Notes under the pieces: generated by a model
Seen by the model: the letters and a program-made list of their open reading frames with translations, nothing else
Database searches by the model: none
Told to the model about the DNA's origin: nothing
Assembly: GCF_001039355.2 (NCBI RefSeq)
Contig: NW_019773770.1
Coordinates: forward strand, 569,628-610,066
Source of the DNA: Lingula anatina
Lineage: Eukaryota > Brachiopoda > Lingulata > Lingulida > Lingulidae
Direction of reading: 5' to 3'
Length of the DNA stretch: 40,439 nucleotides
Translations under genes and position numbers: made by a program
Part shown: piece by piece, positions 23,845 through 35,787 of the stretch
How the letters are laid out: each line of letters begins with the position of its first letter
Position numbering within the stretch: the first letter of the stretch is position 1

Positions 23845-24110
23845 GGGTGCATTCCCATAAGCACCACAGGCCTTTCGTGGATCGACTCAACTCTGCAGGG
23901 ATTCACACTAAGTTAAATAAGCTAGCCTAAACAGATTAATACACCCCCTCCTGGCATTCAATAGAATACAGAAAAGCTGGTTATTATACGAATACGTTGG
24001 AAACAACAGGAGGCGTGTCCTTCAATTAAGCTGACTGCACTTAGCGAGATTTCCTACGCAGAGTTGGGTCGATCCATGTAGACTGATGCTGTTTTTATGG
24101 GAATGGGGTC
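23845..24110. mobile_element. Foldback element D1 (266 bp) with TAA target duplication
   Basis: The ends are GGGTGCATTCCCATAA and, reverse-complemented, GACCCCATTCCCATAA. Further in, the arms share TGGATCGAC.CAACTCTGC and CTAAGT, giving imperfect arms of about 70 bp. TAA flanks both sides exactly (23842-23844 and 24111-24113). It is non-coding. The same insertion is present in copy 2 at 29516-29780, so it predates the duplication or the haplotype split. Confidence 0.85.
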
Positions 24111-24278
24111 TAATTATCCTTTCCTGCCAGTTCCCAGAATTTGACGACTTCTACCTGACGTCTGGTCCTGAAATGTCTCTTGGCTCTCCGCCAGCACTCA
24201 CACTAGCCTTCACCTTACATAGGAGTCTAGACAAAACTAGAATCTCTGTCTGCGCCTCACTTCTGATATATATATATA

Positions 24279-24389
24279 GGATCAGTTCACAATGAATTTA
24301 TTGACCTAGTTACTACGCACTTACTCCGCAGATACTCCCACAGAATGCAATCAGATGGCTAGGTCGATATATTCATTCTGAATAGGACC
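24279..24389. mobile_element. Foldback element C1 (111 bp)
   Basis: The ends are GGATCAGTTCACAATGAAT and, reverse-complemented, GGTCCTATTCAGAATGAAT. The arms continue with TTATTGACCTAG / ATATCGACCTAG. The flanks are ATA and ATC, so a target duplication is at best degraded. It is only 165 bp from D1. Confidence 0.75.
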
Positions 24390-27300
24390 ATCTTTTACCT
24401 GGATGCCTGCTCCCCCCCAATTTGTTGCAGTGCTTTCCTGGAAGCGATCACTGCCTCCCAGTCCTCATCTACAAGTCTAGACACAAGGCTGATTACACTG
24501 AATCTCAATGGAGAAAATCAATACACTACACACTTCTGAGCTCTGATATAGTAGAATATCCACAGAATCTGAGCTCAAAGCCTCTGGTGAATTTATCATT
24601 CAGGCAGAGGGCACCTAGAGTTTATATGCAGAATCAATCATCCTATATGCCCCAGAAAAGGACAAGTATATCATTGTCAATGTATGTGTTCACGTGTATG
24701 TGCAATTGCTGTGCATGCATATGTGGGTGCTTGCTGAACAAGTTCATGCACATGCTGAATAAATTTTACAATCGTCAAATTATTATAAACTTATAAATAT
24801 ATTATAAACAGGGCTTACCTGTCAAAATTTATTTTTCTGTTTTCTTAAACTAAAGTATGTGATCTTTGGTACTGGGTAAAAATTCCTTATGTTACATGTA
24901 ATTACAAATAGTAACAAACTTCATGGGGGCTGGGGGGGGGGGAAGAGGGGGGACAGTGGCTATCCCCCCCTTCCCCTGCTTCTTGCACTTATGATTGATG
25001 CGTTTCTTCCCCCAACCAACCATTCAAAAATACAGATTTAGAAATGCCAGCATAGTCAGAAATGGCACTGACCTTCAGTAAGAATTCCTTCATTCCATTG
25101 CATCAAATTGTGCTGATCCTGATCAATTCACCCATAACTGACACCTGCCAAGTCTAGTTATGTACCTAGCTATGAGCTACGAGTCATTAGAAAGTCATCA
25201 CAGAATGTACTTAGATCCAGAACTACAGATACTAGTTTCTCTCTCACCACTAGATGTCAGGATGGACTGGCCACTAATCCAATGTCACAGCAATTGACCT
25301 AGCTCAATGATTTTTACAGCTTAGATATGGACTTAGAGGAGCTATATTGTCACTATTCTTGATATAACAGAGACAAAATGCATGCAGTTTTTTAGACACC
25401 AACGCTTAATGTTCTGTGATTTATAACTTCCGAGTCCTTTATTTGACAAAGTGCTGCAAGAGGGCTGGCTTCCTTATCAATCTTATTCACATTCCAGCAG
25501 TAACTTCTTTAATTGTGACAATACATCTCTTTTAATTGGGCTGGATGTGACACAGTTCTGAACCAAAACAGCCACAGTGTCAAACCACCACGTTGAGTCA
25601 GGCAAAGCTCTTCACTGTTTAATTTTACTTAAAAAAAGGGGTTTTCAAGAACCCCCCCCCCCCCCCCGCCCTCTTCACCAGTCTAGCCATTGTTCCTCAT
25701 CAATAGTCAACCTCTGGATACAGGCCAGAGAAAACAAATAAAATCATCAACATCTTTTCTTCTGTCTATTTGCATTTTCTATCCAGGAAAAAATCCATTT
25801 TACCACTAATAAGTGATTTTCAAATAGTCTCTGAAAAAAATACAACAAACAGTCAGCAATGACATTAATTGTATATCTTTAGGACTTGTTTCATTGGAAA
25901 AAAGGGAAGAAAATGCAGACAAGAGCCTTGAAAGAAAATTCAATCCAATTAGTTGTATAAAAAGAGGGAAGAAACACCTGCCTCAACCTCAACAGCTTCA
26001 TCTGATTTCTTGTTGAATTTTGTTCCAATAGTTCACCATCTTGAGGAAAACACCTGCCCTCCATGCTGGTTCTTATTCTCACAAGTACTAAGAGGACACT
26101 TTACTCAGAAAAAAAAATGAGGGGGGAAAAGGTCTCCAATCTTTTTCACTTTCAGTCACAATAAACACTCATGAATTTTGAATACCTTCTTTGTTCAAAT
26201 TTTTTTTTTTATAATTTCAAGTTTATTGCTTTTATTCACATTTATAACTCACACACACTCACACACGAAAGCAAAACTTATTGACACAAGAAGAATGCAC
26301 TTGTTGAAAATTTCAAATACTCTTTCTCAGATATCAGATAAAATCAGATACCACTAATAAGAAATAAGATGCATCAGTTCTGACCAAATTTATAGAGAGA
26401 TTACCGTACTCTTCTACCTGCTGCTTTGTTCTCAGACCTGCATGCCAATCAGACCACTCAAACTCCTCAAAATTATACAGAAAAGATTTCACTGAAAAAG
26501 AGAAAAACACAAAATACCTCATTTCTAAGTTACAGAAGTCAATTAATATTAGTTTTTACATGATGGTGCTATAACCATCACCCCTAAAAAAACCTTAACA
26601 ATATGGCAATTGCTCTCAAATTTTAGTCACCTCATTTTCTCTAATTCATCATTTATCCATTTACAAATAGTATTTAACTTACACTTGAAAAGTACCTCAT
26701 TATCATATCCTTGCAAACAGAAACCTCACTTCTATTAAGTTTTCTTTATTTCTCTTTAAATTTCTTTTTTAAATCCAAGCACCCAATACTTCTAACATAA
26801 CTCTGAACACGCAGATAAGGTGTTGCTTAATAATATCAATTCCCCAAACACCACAAAAAATATCAAGTAATAATGACCTTAGTAACACTGAGGAGACATA
26901 GCCTAGTGTACATATCTCCACTTCCAAGTAACACCACTATGTTAGCGTGCCCCTGTATTACTTCATACAATAGATAATATAGCAGTGAGACTAGTGATAC
27001 AAAAACTTTGCAGTATTCTGAACTCTGGTCTCTGCAAAACTCAAGCTCATTTCTCACTTCACATGAATGAATGGGAGTCGCTTAATTAGGAGAAAATAAA
27101 AGGAGGAGAAAAATGATCAGTGGAAATCTGACATGAAAATAAAGAAGGTAAGTCAGTTAAATGTAACAGATGATGATAAAAAGGTGTGAAATGCTACAAG
27201 AAGGGAAAGCCAAATGTTTATGAGGCAAAAAGAAGGATCAGAGAATTACTGGAACTGGCATGAATACTTTAATAATGCTTCAATAATACATATACCAGTT

Positions 27301-27774
27301 GGCCATAGATAGCATACATGTATATGCTTTCCTATTTACTATTTATGTTAAAAAAAATCTACTATTTATTCCAACAAAATATGCTTCTATGGTACTAGGG
27401 TTGGGAAGTTAGATGATATTAATACATTATTGTCAGGAACACAAAAGTAAAGAAATATACAAACATTAAACGATAAGCAGCAATAACATGATAGTGCAAG
27501 ACTTGTAACAAATTTAAAAACATCAACTTTTCTATATAAAATGCATAGCCACTTTAAATCTGTCCAAATTACTTCAAAAGAAACAACATGCAATTGTTTT
27601 CTCTCTCTCAATATTTCTCTTGGGAAATTAAGTCAAAAAATTACTGTGGAATGACCAAATTACATTATAAGTCACCAAGAGTGTCACTTAGTAAGAAGCA
27701 TGAAGAGAAAGATGATCAAACTATTTTGCAATAGTTTGTACATTAAAAAGAGAAACATGGTTAATGGCTATAAT

Positions 27775-27799
27775 CAGGCCTTCCCAACTACCAGACGNA
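27775..27799. other. Junction between duplicate copies, with an N
   Basis: Twenty-five bases lie between the end of homology in copy 1 and the start of copy 2, and I did not find them at the other end of either copy. Position 27798 is N, the only ambiguous base I noticed in the window. An N exactly at the seam suggests that the assembler or finisher joined two pieces here. Confidence 0.9.
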
Positions 27800-28168
27800 C
27801 CAACATGGACAATCTTAAATATTTCAAATTTTAATGTACAATTACTCAGCTCTGTACAGACTTCCTACATTATGAACCCTTTCCTCTCTATAGACTTAAT
27901 CTGCATTGCCATTAAAATGAAACATCTGTATTAAAAATTTCCATTTTATTATTCTAAATTGCCACAGATTAGAAATGTTGACAGCTTCTCCCCCTTTCAC
28001 ATCTGTCAATTGAACTCTCCCATGTAATGTAATACAGCTGGAAGGGCCCATCTCAAAATATAAGGGGGGGGGATTCATTAAATTACCTGCATATCCTAAA
28101 AATAAACCCCTCTAATGATGGCAGACTAAGCTAACCTGGCTGGCTGTTTATAAATACATCTGCCAGAC

Positions 28169-28603
28169 ATGACTATGTCTGCCTGCTTGATGGGATACCA
28201 TTACAAAATCTCTCTCTCTTTCTCTCATTTTCTTCTTTCCCTCCATCCATTTCTTTTATTTTATTTCTACTCTCCTTCCATCTTCTATATATTCATGACT
28301 GTGTGCCTGCTTGATAGAGGACAGCATTACAAAATCGCTCCCTCTATCTTATTTTCTTCCTTCCTTCCATCCATCTATCTCATTTTCTTTTCTCCCTCCA
28401 TCCATCTCTTTCATCTTCTTTTCTCCCTCCATCCATCTCTTTCATCTTCTTTTCTCCATCCATCCCTCTTTCATCTTCTTTTCTCCATCCATCCATCTCT
28501 CTCATTTTCTTCCTTCCTTCTATCCATCTCTCTCATCTTCTTTTCTCCATCCATCCATCCATCTCTCATTTTCTTCATTTTCATTTTTTTTTTATTTTTC
28601 ATT
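28169..28603. repeat. Pyrimidine minisatellite in copy 2
   Basis: Counterpart of 22505-22908, about 32 bases longer through an extra TCATCTTCTTTTCTCC-type unit. The 126-bp anchor spacing is the same (28169 and 28295). The 147-codon open frame here is a repeat artefact. Confidence 0.9.
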
Positions 28604-29009
28604 TTAATCTGACTCAGTCCTAAATTTTACTGGTATCCTCAATAATTCCTCTGTACCAGACAACCACCAATCTTGCCAGTTTTTAACTCAAAAGTAACAA
28701 ATAATCATATGTTTTTACGATTGCTCTTTTCTCTCTACTCGTCTCAAGGTGACTGTTATGTATATTTCTGCATTTCTTGCATTTTCATTTGACATAAAAA
28801 TGCAAAGTGATAGCTGAGGGCAGGGACTACCAAAACTTCAAAGGAGGGAGCTTGTCACTAGCATGCCTTCGGACATTAATATTGGTCGTCAAAGAAAAAA
28901 GAGGAAGATTGTAAAATGCTGACAATTCACAAAGGGTCCATTTAATAGAGCCGCAATATAACACACGGTTTCTATTTTACCTCTCTTACTTCATTTTGTT
29001 TGTTTCATA

Positions 29010-29037
29010 TTTATTTATTTATTTATTTATTTATTTA
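29010..29037. repeat. (TTTA)7 microsatellite in copy 2
   Basis: Seven units against thirteen in copy 1, a 24-base length difference. Confidence 0.95.
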
Positions 29038-29515
29038 TGCTATTTCTTGCCTTACCTTACCCTGTGTTGGGTGCTCTAAGATTTATCCAAGTTTCAGATA
29101 ACATCAGAATTACTTGAGAACAACCTGTTACATATCCCCACAAAAAATACCCACTTTTATCAGAGCAGACTAATTACTCTGCTTTACATAATTTTAAAAT
29201 ATGTTTAGTTATACATCCCTTTCCTTTTGCACTAATGGATTCATCCAAGTTCTCAGGTTTCAATTATTGCCTAGATTCCCAGTGCACCGTGCCTTTCATC
29301 TTATCCATCTAAAACAGGTTGATTGCAGTGATTAGATAAAAAAAAAAACACCATTATACTAGAAATCTATTTTTATACTAGATTCATAAAAGTTTTCCCT
29401 TGATGCGTCAGTCTGCAAGAAGCCAATGCCCTCTTACTAGCACAAGTCCCCAGATTAGAGCGAAGTCTTAATAGGCTGATTTTTTAATCTACGCTCAATA
29501 CACTAAGGCCCCTAA

Positions 29516-29780
29516 GGGTGCATTCCCATAAGCACCACGGGCCTTCGTGGATCGACTCAACTCTGCAGGGATTCACACTAAGTTAAATAAGCTAGCCTGA
29601 ACAGATTAACACACCCCCTCCTGGCATTCAATAGAATACAGCAAAGCTGGTTATTATACGAATACGTTGGAAACAACAGGAGGCGTGTCCTTCAATTAAG
29701 CTGATTGTACTTAGCGAGAGTTCCTACGCAGAGTTGGGTCGATCCATGCAGACTGATGCTGTTTTTATGGGAATGGGGTC
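29516..29780. mobile_element. Foldback element D2 (265 bp), copy-2 counterpart of D1
   Basis: It has the same ends and TAA flanks (29513-29515 and 29781-29783) as D1, with small differences inside. It is a passenger of the duplication, not an independent insertion. Confidence 0.85.
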
Positions 29781-29948
29781 TAATTATCCTTTCCTGCCAG
29801 TTCCCAGAATTTGATGACTTCTATCTGACGTCTGGTCCTGAAATGCCTCTTGGCTCTCTGCCAGCACTCACACTATCCTTCACCTTACCCAGAGGTCTAG
29901 ACAAAACTAGAATCTCTGTCTGCACCTCACTCCTGATATATATATATA

Positions 29949-30059
29949 GGATCAGTTCACAATGAATTTATTGACCTAGTTACTACGTACTTACTCCGCA
30001 GATACTCCCACAGAATGCAATCAGATGGCTAGGTCAATATATTCATTCTGAATGGGACC
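29949..30059. mobile_element. Foldback element C2 (111 bp), copy-2 counterpart of C1
   Basis: Same position relative to D2 as C1 has to D1. The right end reads GGTCCCATTC on the other strand (GGTCCTATTC in C1). Confidence 0.75.
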
Positions 30060-33000
30060 ATCTTTTACCTGGATGCCTGCTCCCCCCCAATTTGTCACAG
30101 CGCTTTCCTGGAAGCCATCACTGCCTCCCAGTCCTCATCTAGAAGTCTAGACACAAGGCTGATTACACTGCATCTCAATGGAGAAAATCAATACACTACA
30201 CACTTCTGAGCTCTGATATAGTAGAATATCCACAGAATCTGAGCTCAAAGCCTCTGGTGAATTTATCATTCAGGCAGAGGGCACCTAGAGTTTATATGCA
30301 GAATCAATCATCCTATATGCCCCAGAAAAGGACAAGTATATCAATGTCAATGTATGTGTTTATGTGTATGTGCAATTGCTGTGCATGCATATGTGGGTGC
30401 TTGCTGAACAAGTTCATGCACATGCTGAATAAATTTTACAATCGTCAAATTATTATAAACTTATAAATATATTATAAACAGGGCTTACCTGTCAAAATTT
30501 ATTTTTCTGTTTTCTTAAACTAAAGTATGTGATCTTTAGCACTAGGTAAAAATTCCTTATGTTACATGTAATTACAAATAGTAACAAACTTCATGGGGGC
30601 TGGGGGGGGGGGGGCGGGGGAGAGGGGGGACAGTGGCTATCCCCCCCCTTCCCCTGCTTCTTGCACTTATGATTGATGCGTTTCTTGCCCCAACCAACCA
30701 TTTAAAAATACAGATTTAAAAATGCCAGCATAGTCAGAAATGGCACTGACCTTCAGTAAGAATTCCTTCATTCCATTGCATCAAATTGTGCTGATCCTGA
30801 TCAATTCACCCATAACTGACACCTGCCAAGTCTAGTTATGTACCTAGCTATGAGCTACGAGTCATTAGAAAGTCATCACAGAAAGTACTGAGATCCAGAA
30901 ATACAGATACTAGTTTTCTCTCTCACCACTAGATGTCAGGATGGACTGGCCACTAATCCAATGTCACAGTAATTGACCTAGCTCAATAATTTTTACAGCT
31001 TAGATATGGACTTAGAGGAGCTATACTGTCACTATTCTTGATATAACAGAGACAAAATGCATGCAGTTTTTTAGACACCAACGCTTAATGTTCTGCGATT
31101 TATAACTTCCGAGTCCTTTATTTGACAAAGTGCTGCAAGAGGGCTGGCTTCCTTATCAATCTTGTTCACATTCCAGCATTAACTTCTTTAATTGTGACAA
31201 TACATCTCTTTTAATTGGGCTGGATGTGACACAGTTCTGAAGCAAAACAGCCACAGTGTCAAACCACCATGTTGAGTCAAGCAAAGCTCTTCACTGTTTA
31301 ATTTTACCAAAAAAAAGGGGGTTTTCAAGAACCCCCCCCCCCCTCCACCCTCTTCACCAGTTGCGCCATTGTTCCTCATCAATATTATACCTCTGGATAC
31401 AGGCCAGAGAAAACATATAAAATCATCAACATCTTTTCTTCTGTCTATTTGCATTTTCTATCCAGGAAAAAATCCAATTTACCACCAATAAGTGATTTTC
31501 AAATAGCCTCTGAAAAAAATACAACAAACAGTCAGCAATGGCATTAATTGTATATCTTTAGGACTTGTTTCATTGGAAAAAAGGGAAGAAAATGCAGACA
31601 CGAGCCTTGAAAGAAAATTCAATCCAATTAGTTGTATAAAAAGAGGGAAGAAACACCTGCCTCAACCTCAACAGCTTCATCTGATTTCTTGTTGAATTTT
31701 ATTCCAATAGTTCACCATCTTGAGGAAAACACCTGCCCTCCATGCTGGTTCTTATTCTCACAAGTACTAAGAGGACACTTTACTCAGAAAAAAAAATGAG
31801 GGGGGAAAAGGTCTCCAATCTTTTTCACTTTCAGTCACAATAAACACTCATGAATTTTGAATACCTTCTTTGTTCAAATTTTTTTTTTATTATTTCAAGT
31901 TTATTGCTTTTATTCACATTTATAACTCACACACACAAAAGTAAAACTTATTAACACAAGAAGAATGCACTTGTTGAAAATTTCAAATACTCTTTCTCAG
32001 ATATCAGATAAAATCAGATACCACTAATAAGAAATAAGATGCATCAGTTCTGACCAAATTTATAGAGAGATTACCGTACTCTTCTACCTGCTGCTTTGTT
32101 CTCAGACCTGCATGCCAATCAGACCACTCAAACTCCTCAAAAGTACACAGAAATGATTTAATTGAAAAAGAGAAAAACACAAAATATCTCATTTCTAAGT
32201 TACGGAAGTCAATTAATATTAGTTTTTACATGATGGTACTATAACCATCGCCCCTAAAATAACCTTAACAATATGGCAATTGCTCTCAAATTTTAGTCAC
32301 CTCATTTTCTCTAATTCATCATTTATCCATTTACAAATAGTATTTAACTTACACTTGAAAAGTACCTCATTATCATATCCTTGCAAACAGAAACCTCACT
32401 TCCATTAATTTTTCTTTATTTCTCTTTAAATTTCTTTTTTAAATCTAAGCACCCAATACTTCTAACATAACTCTGAACACGCAGATAAAGGTGTTGCTTA
32501 ATAATATCAATTCCCCAAACACCACAAAAAATATCAAGTAATAATGACCTTAGTAACACTGAGGAGACTCAGCCTAGTGTACATATCTCCACTTCCAAGT
32601 AACACCACTATGTTAGCATGCCCCTATATTACTTCATACAATAGATAATATAGCAGTGAGACTAGTGATACAAAAACTTTGCCGTATTCTGAACTCTGGT
32701 CTCTGCAAAACTCGAGCTCATTTCTCACTTCACATGAATGAATGGGAGTCGCTTAATTAGGAGAAAATAAAAGGAGGAGAAAAATGATCAGTGGAAATCT
32801 GACATGAAAATAAAGAAGGTAAGTCAGTTAAATGTAACAGATGATGATAAAAAGGTGTGAAATGCTACAAGAAGAGAAAGCCAAATGTTTATGAGGCAAA
32901 AACAAGGATCAGGGAATTACTGGAACTGGCATGAATACTTTAATAATGCTTCAATAATACATATACCAGTTGGCCATAGATAGCATACATGTATATGCTT

Positions 33001-33955
33001 TCCTATTTACTATTTATGTTTAAAAAAATCTACTATTTATTCCAACAAAATATGCTTCTATGGTACTAGGCTTGGGAAGTTAGATGATATTAATACATTA
33101 TTGTCAGGAACACAAAAGTAAAGAAATATACAAACATTAAACGATAAGCAGCAATAACATGATAGTGCAAGACTTGTAACAAATTTAAAAAGATGAAAAA
33201 CATCAACTTTTCTATATAAAATGCTTAGCCACTTAAAATCTTTCCAAATTACTTCAAAAGAATTAAACAACATGCAATTGTTTTCTCTCTCTCAATATTT
33301 CTCTTGGGAAATTAAGTCAAAAAATTACTGTGGAATGACCAAATTACATTATAAGTCACCAAGGGTGTCACTTAGTAACAAAATTGAAGAGAATGATGTT
33401 CCAACTATTTTGTAATAGTTTGTACATTAAAAAGAGAAACATGGTTTATGGCTATAATGGCTATTATGGTAGGTAATGTATCATAGATAATCGGAATGGT
33501 CACTGTGTGGCTAATACAAATTATATACTAGTATATTCAGCTGTACCTAATATCCAGTAACCTACCACTAGTGATGAACAACTTCAATACGAAAAATACT
33601 TAACTCTAGCTATATCCGTTGAGCCTACATTAAGGAATGCCCTTTACCTTTAAATATTTCACATTTTCATTTTTTTTTACCTGTATCAGTCTTTATAGAA
33701 TCCACTCCACTCTTTATAGAATTCCACTCATCTTGAGATCGCCCCCAGTTATAGTCTGGGGTTAAAAGTTCAGGAGTCGTTGAGATTGTTCTATCCTTAA
33801 ATAACCTGGTAATATGTCTTCTAGCTGACGGATGGTCAGTAGATAGTCAGTAGATTGGTATATAAATGTTGCTTTATCACATAGAAATATTGAAATTTTT
33901 TAATGGCATATATATTTCTTAAACCAAATAAGACAAATTAGCAAATATTAATCGA

Positions 33956-34040
33956 TTGATATATTATTCTTTTTCATTTAGAGTATTCTCTTAGATCGTT
34001 GATATATTATTCTTTTTCATTTAGAGTATTCTCTTAGATC
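33956..34040. repeat. 43-bp tandem duplication
   Basis: The unit TTGATATATTATTC...TTAGATC occurs twice, from 33956 and 33999, with no difference over the 42 bases compared. The near-identity suggests a recent slip or duplication. It begins 498 bp right of the end of the large duplication. Confidence 0.95.
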
Positions 34041-34622
34041 ATAATACTTCATGGAAATGTACATACTAATACTAACCTCAGCATGGCTGATTTACAAAAT
34101 ATGTAGAACAAATACATTTATATTCAGGAATTTCAATGCAAAATGTCTGATATCAGAGTATCATGTTTTCTGTGCTCATTATTAAAGGTGAAACAAATCC
34201 GTTCCAGTGTAAAGGATAGGATTACCTTAATTACGCATGTAAAAATATCCCGTTATAAAACTTGTTTTTCTTCAGAGCCCACAAGGCATTTCATATCATA
34301 CTGGCAGCATGGAATCATAACATAATATTGTTGATGATATGAACTGTTGGTTTATACAGAAATTAACACATAAATTTACTGTTAGAGTTTTAATTATGTT
34401 TAGAAGCAGGCATTACCAGTGTGCTTGCTCAGTTTGATGCTGCAGACTTGCATAGTAAAGTCATTAATATATTTTGTTTTCGAAATGGATCACATCTCTC
34501 CATTGCATGCTTTGAAATCCTGTCAAATGCATGGACCTTGAACAGGGTTTAAGTGAAAGCTGTACATGCAATGCACATCCATATGTATAGGACTTTACCA
34601 TAAGGTGCATGTAAGCATTAAC

Positions 34623-34626
<4 letters not shown>

Positions 34627-34654
<28 letters not shown>
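34627..34654. repeat. (GA)n microsatellite
   Basis: Fourteen AG units. Confidence 0.95.
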
Positions 34655-34655
<1 letters not shown>

Positions 34656-35744
34656 TCACAAAATCTCCACGCCCTCACCACCTACAACAAAAATACAAAA
34701 CAGCATTTGGCCCAATCTTTTGTTTTTACTTTATTTCTATTTTTATTATAACAATAGGCCCATCTTCCCCAGCGTGTTCCTGTGGCTCAGCTAGGAAACA
34801 AGCTGAGATAAAAGCTCTCCCCCCACCCACCTTTCATTGTTACCCCACAGGGAAATGACACTGTCTCTTAAAGGTCAACCCATTGTTCACGGATGGAGAT
34901 CTTGTCTTTCCCACAAAAAGAAAAAAAAAGCACAAGATGTAGTGCCATGTAAAAAGACCCGAAAACACTTCCCATAGCAAATTTTATGCCAGTTGAAGTT
35001 ATATGGCTGTATGAGGAGAAATCAGGTCCAGCTTAGGCCAAAACAGACAGCAATCTTAGTTCCAAAAGTGACAGCCAGATGTCAGCACAGGCAATATCAC
35101 TAGCAGGTACTAAAAATGTAGTTGTGGTTCAATTATACACAGGTAGCTATCCAATAGTATGATCAACTTTTTTACTTCGCTTTCTTTTTCTTGTAAAATG
35201 GCATCAGAGGCACCAATTCTCATAGCATGACATTTATTATCCATCATCAGGGGCCCTTCGGCCCCCATCCATGTATAAGACAATGCCAGTGCTGGTCCCT
35301 GCAGGCACCTTCTACATACATGTACAATTTAAGTTTTTTTTATGCCAAATTAATTCCCAGACAGGGAAAAACCTTGAGCAAGCCAGTAAGTCATCCAAAA
35401 TAAACACTGCTATGTCTGACCTTTTTTTTTCTAGGTATTGCTTCAGCTTAGTTCTGAATTGCTGCACTAATTTTTGACTGACTAATTGCTGAGAAAAACC
35501 CAAGATCCCTTTTTTTTTCTTTTTTTGGCAAAACAATGCACATGATATATTGATCCAAATCATTGCGTCAGTATTCCTATCCTAGGCAGTCCAGAGGTAA
35601 ATATGGAGAAGATGGGGGGTGGGGTGGGGATGGGAGCTTGTGCAAGGATAGACAGGGGCTTTAAAAGATAACCCGTTTTCTCTGCAAATCTAAACATGGC
35701 TCTAAAAATATTGAAAGGGGAAATATCAAATGTAACCTCTCAAG

Positions 35745-35787
35745 AAATTTAAAAATAAAATAAAAATAAAATAAAATAAAATAAAAA
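35745..35787. repeat. (AAAAT)n-like A-rich tract
   Basis: Repeated AAAAT and AAAAAT units, plus-strand A-rich. Confidence 0.85.

Larger units (their letters stand above)
22139..27774. repeat. Tandem duplication of 5.65 kb, copy 1
   Basis: From CCAACATGGACAATC at 22139 to GGCTATAAT ending at 27774 this matches copy 2 (27800-33458) in the same order and orientation. By eye the copies differ at roughly one to a few bases per hundred, plus short indels. The offset between copies moves from 5661 at the left to 5684 at the right, mostly from repeat-length changes. It lies wholly within the giant KDM6A intron and holds a minisatellite, a (TTTA)n array and foldback elements D1 and C1, but no gene. 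Confidence 0.97.
27800..33458. repeat. Tandem duplication of 5.65 kb, copy 2
   Basis: Same content and order as copy 1: pyrimidine minisatellite at 28169-28603, (TTTA)7 at 29010-29037, D2 at 29516-29780, C2 at 29949-30059, and poly-G and poly-C runs near 30603 and 31334. It differs by scattered substitutions and small indels, for example extra bases near 33190 and 33262. After GGCTATAAT (33458) the sequence continues into unique intron. Confidence 0.97.

Noticed and set aside
24086-24295. A matching open frame in both duplicate copies (also 29705-29965).
   Set aside because: It lies partly within foldback element D and ends near element C. Conservation is explained by the duplication itself, and there is no domain.
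31188-31454. An 88-codon minus-strand frame in duplication copy 2.
   Set aside because: The equivalent region in copy 1 does not keep the frame, and it crosses a poly-C run whose length differs between copies. A real gene would be expected to be conserved.
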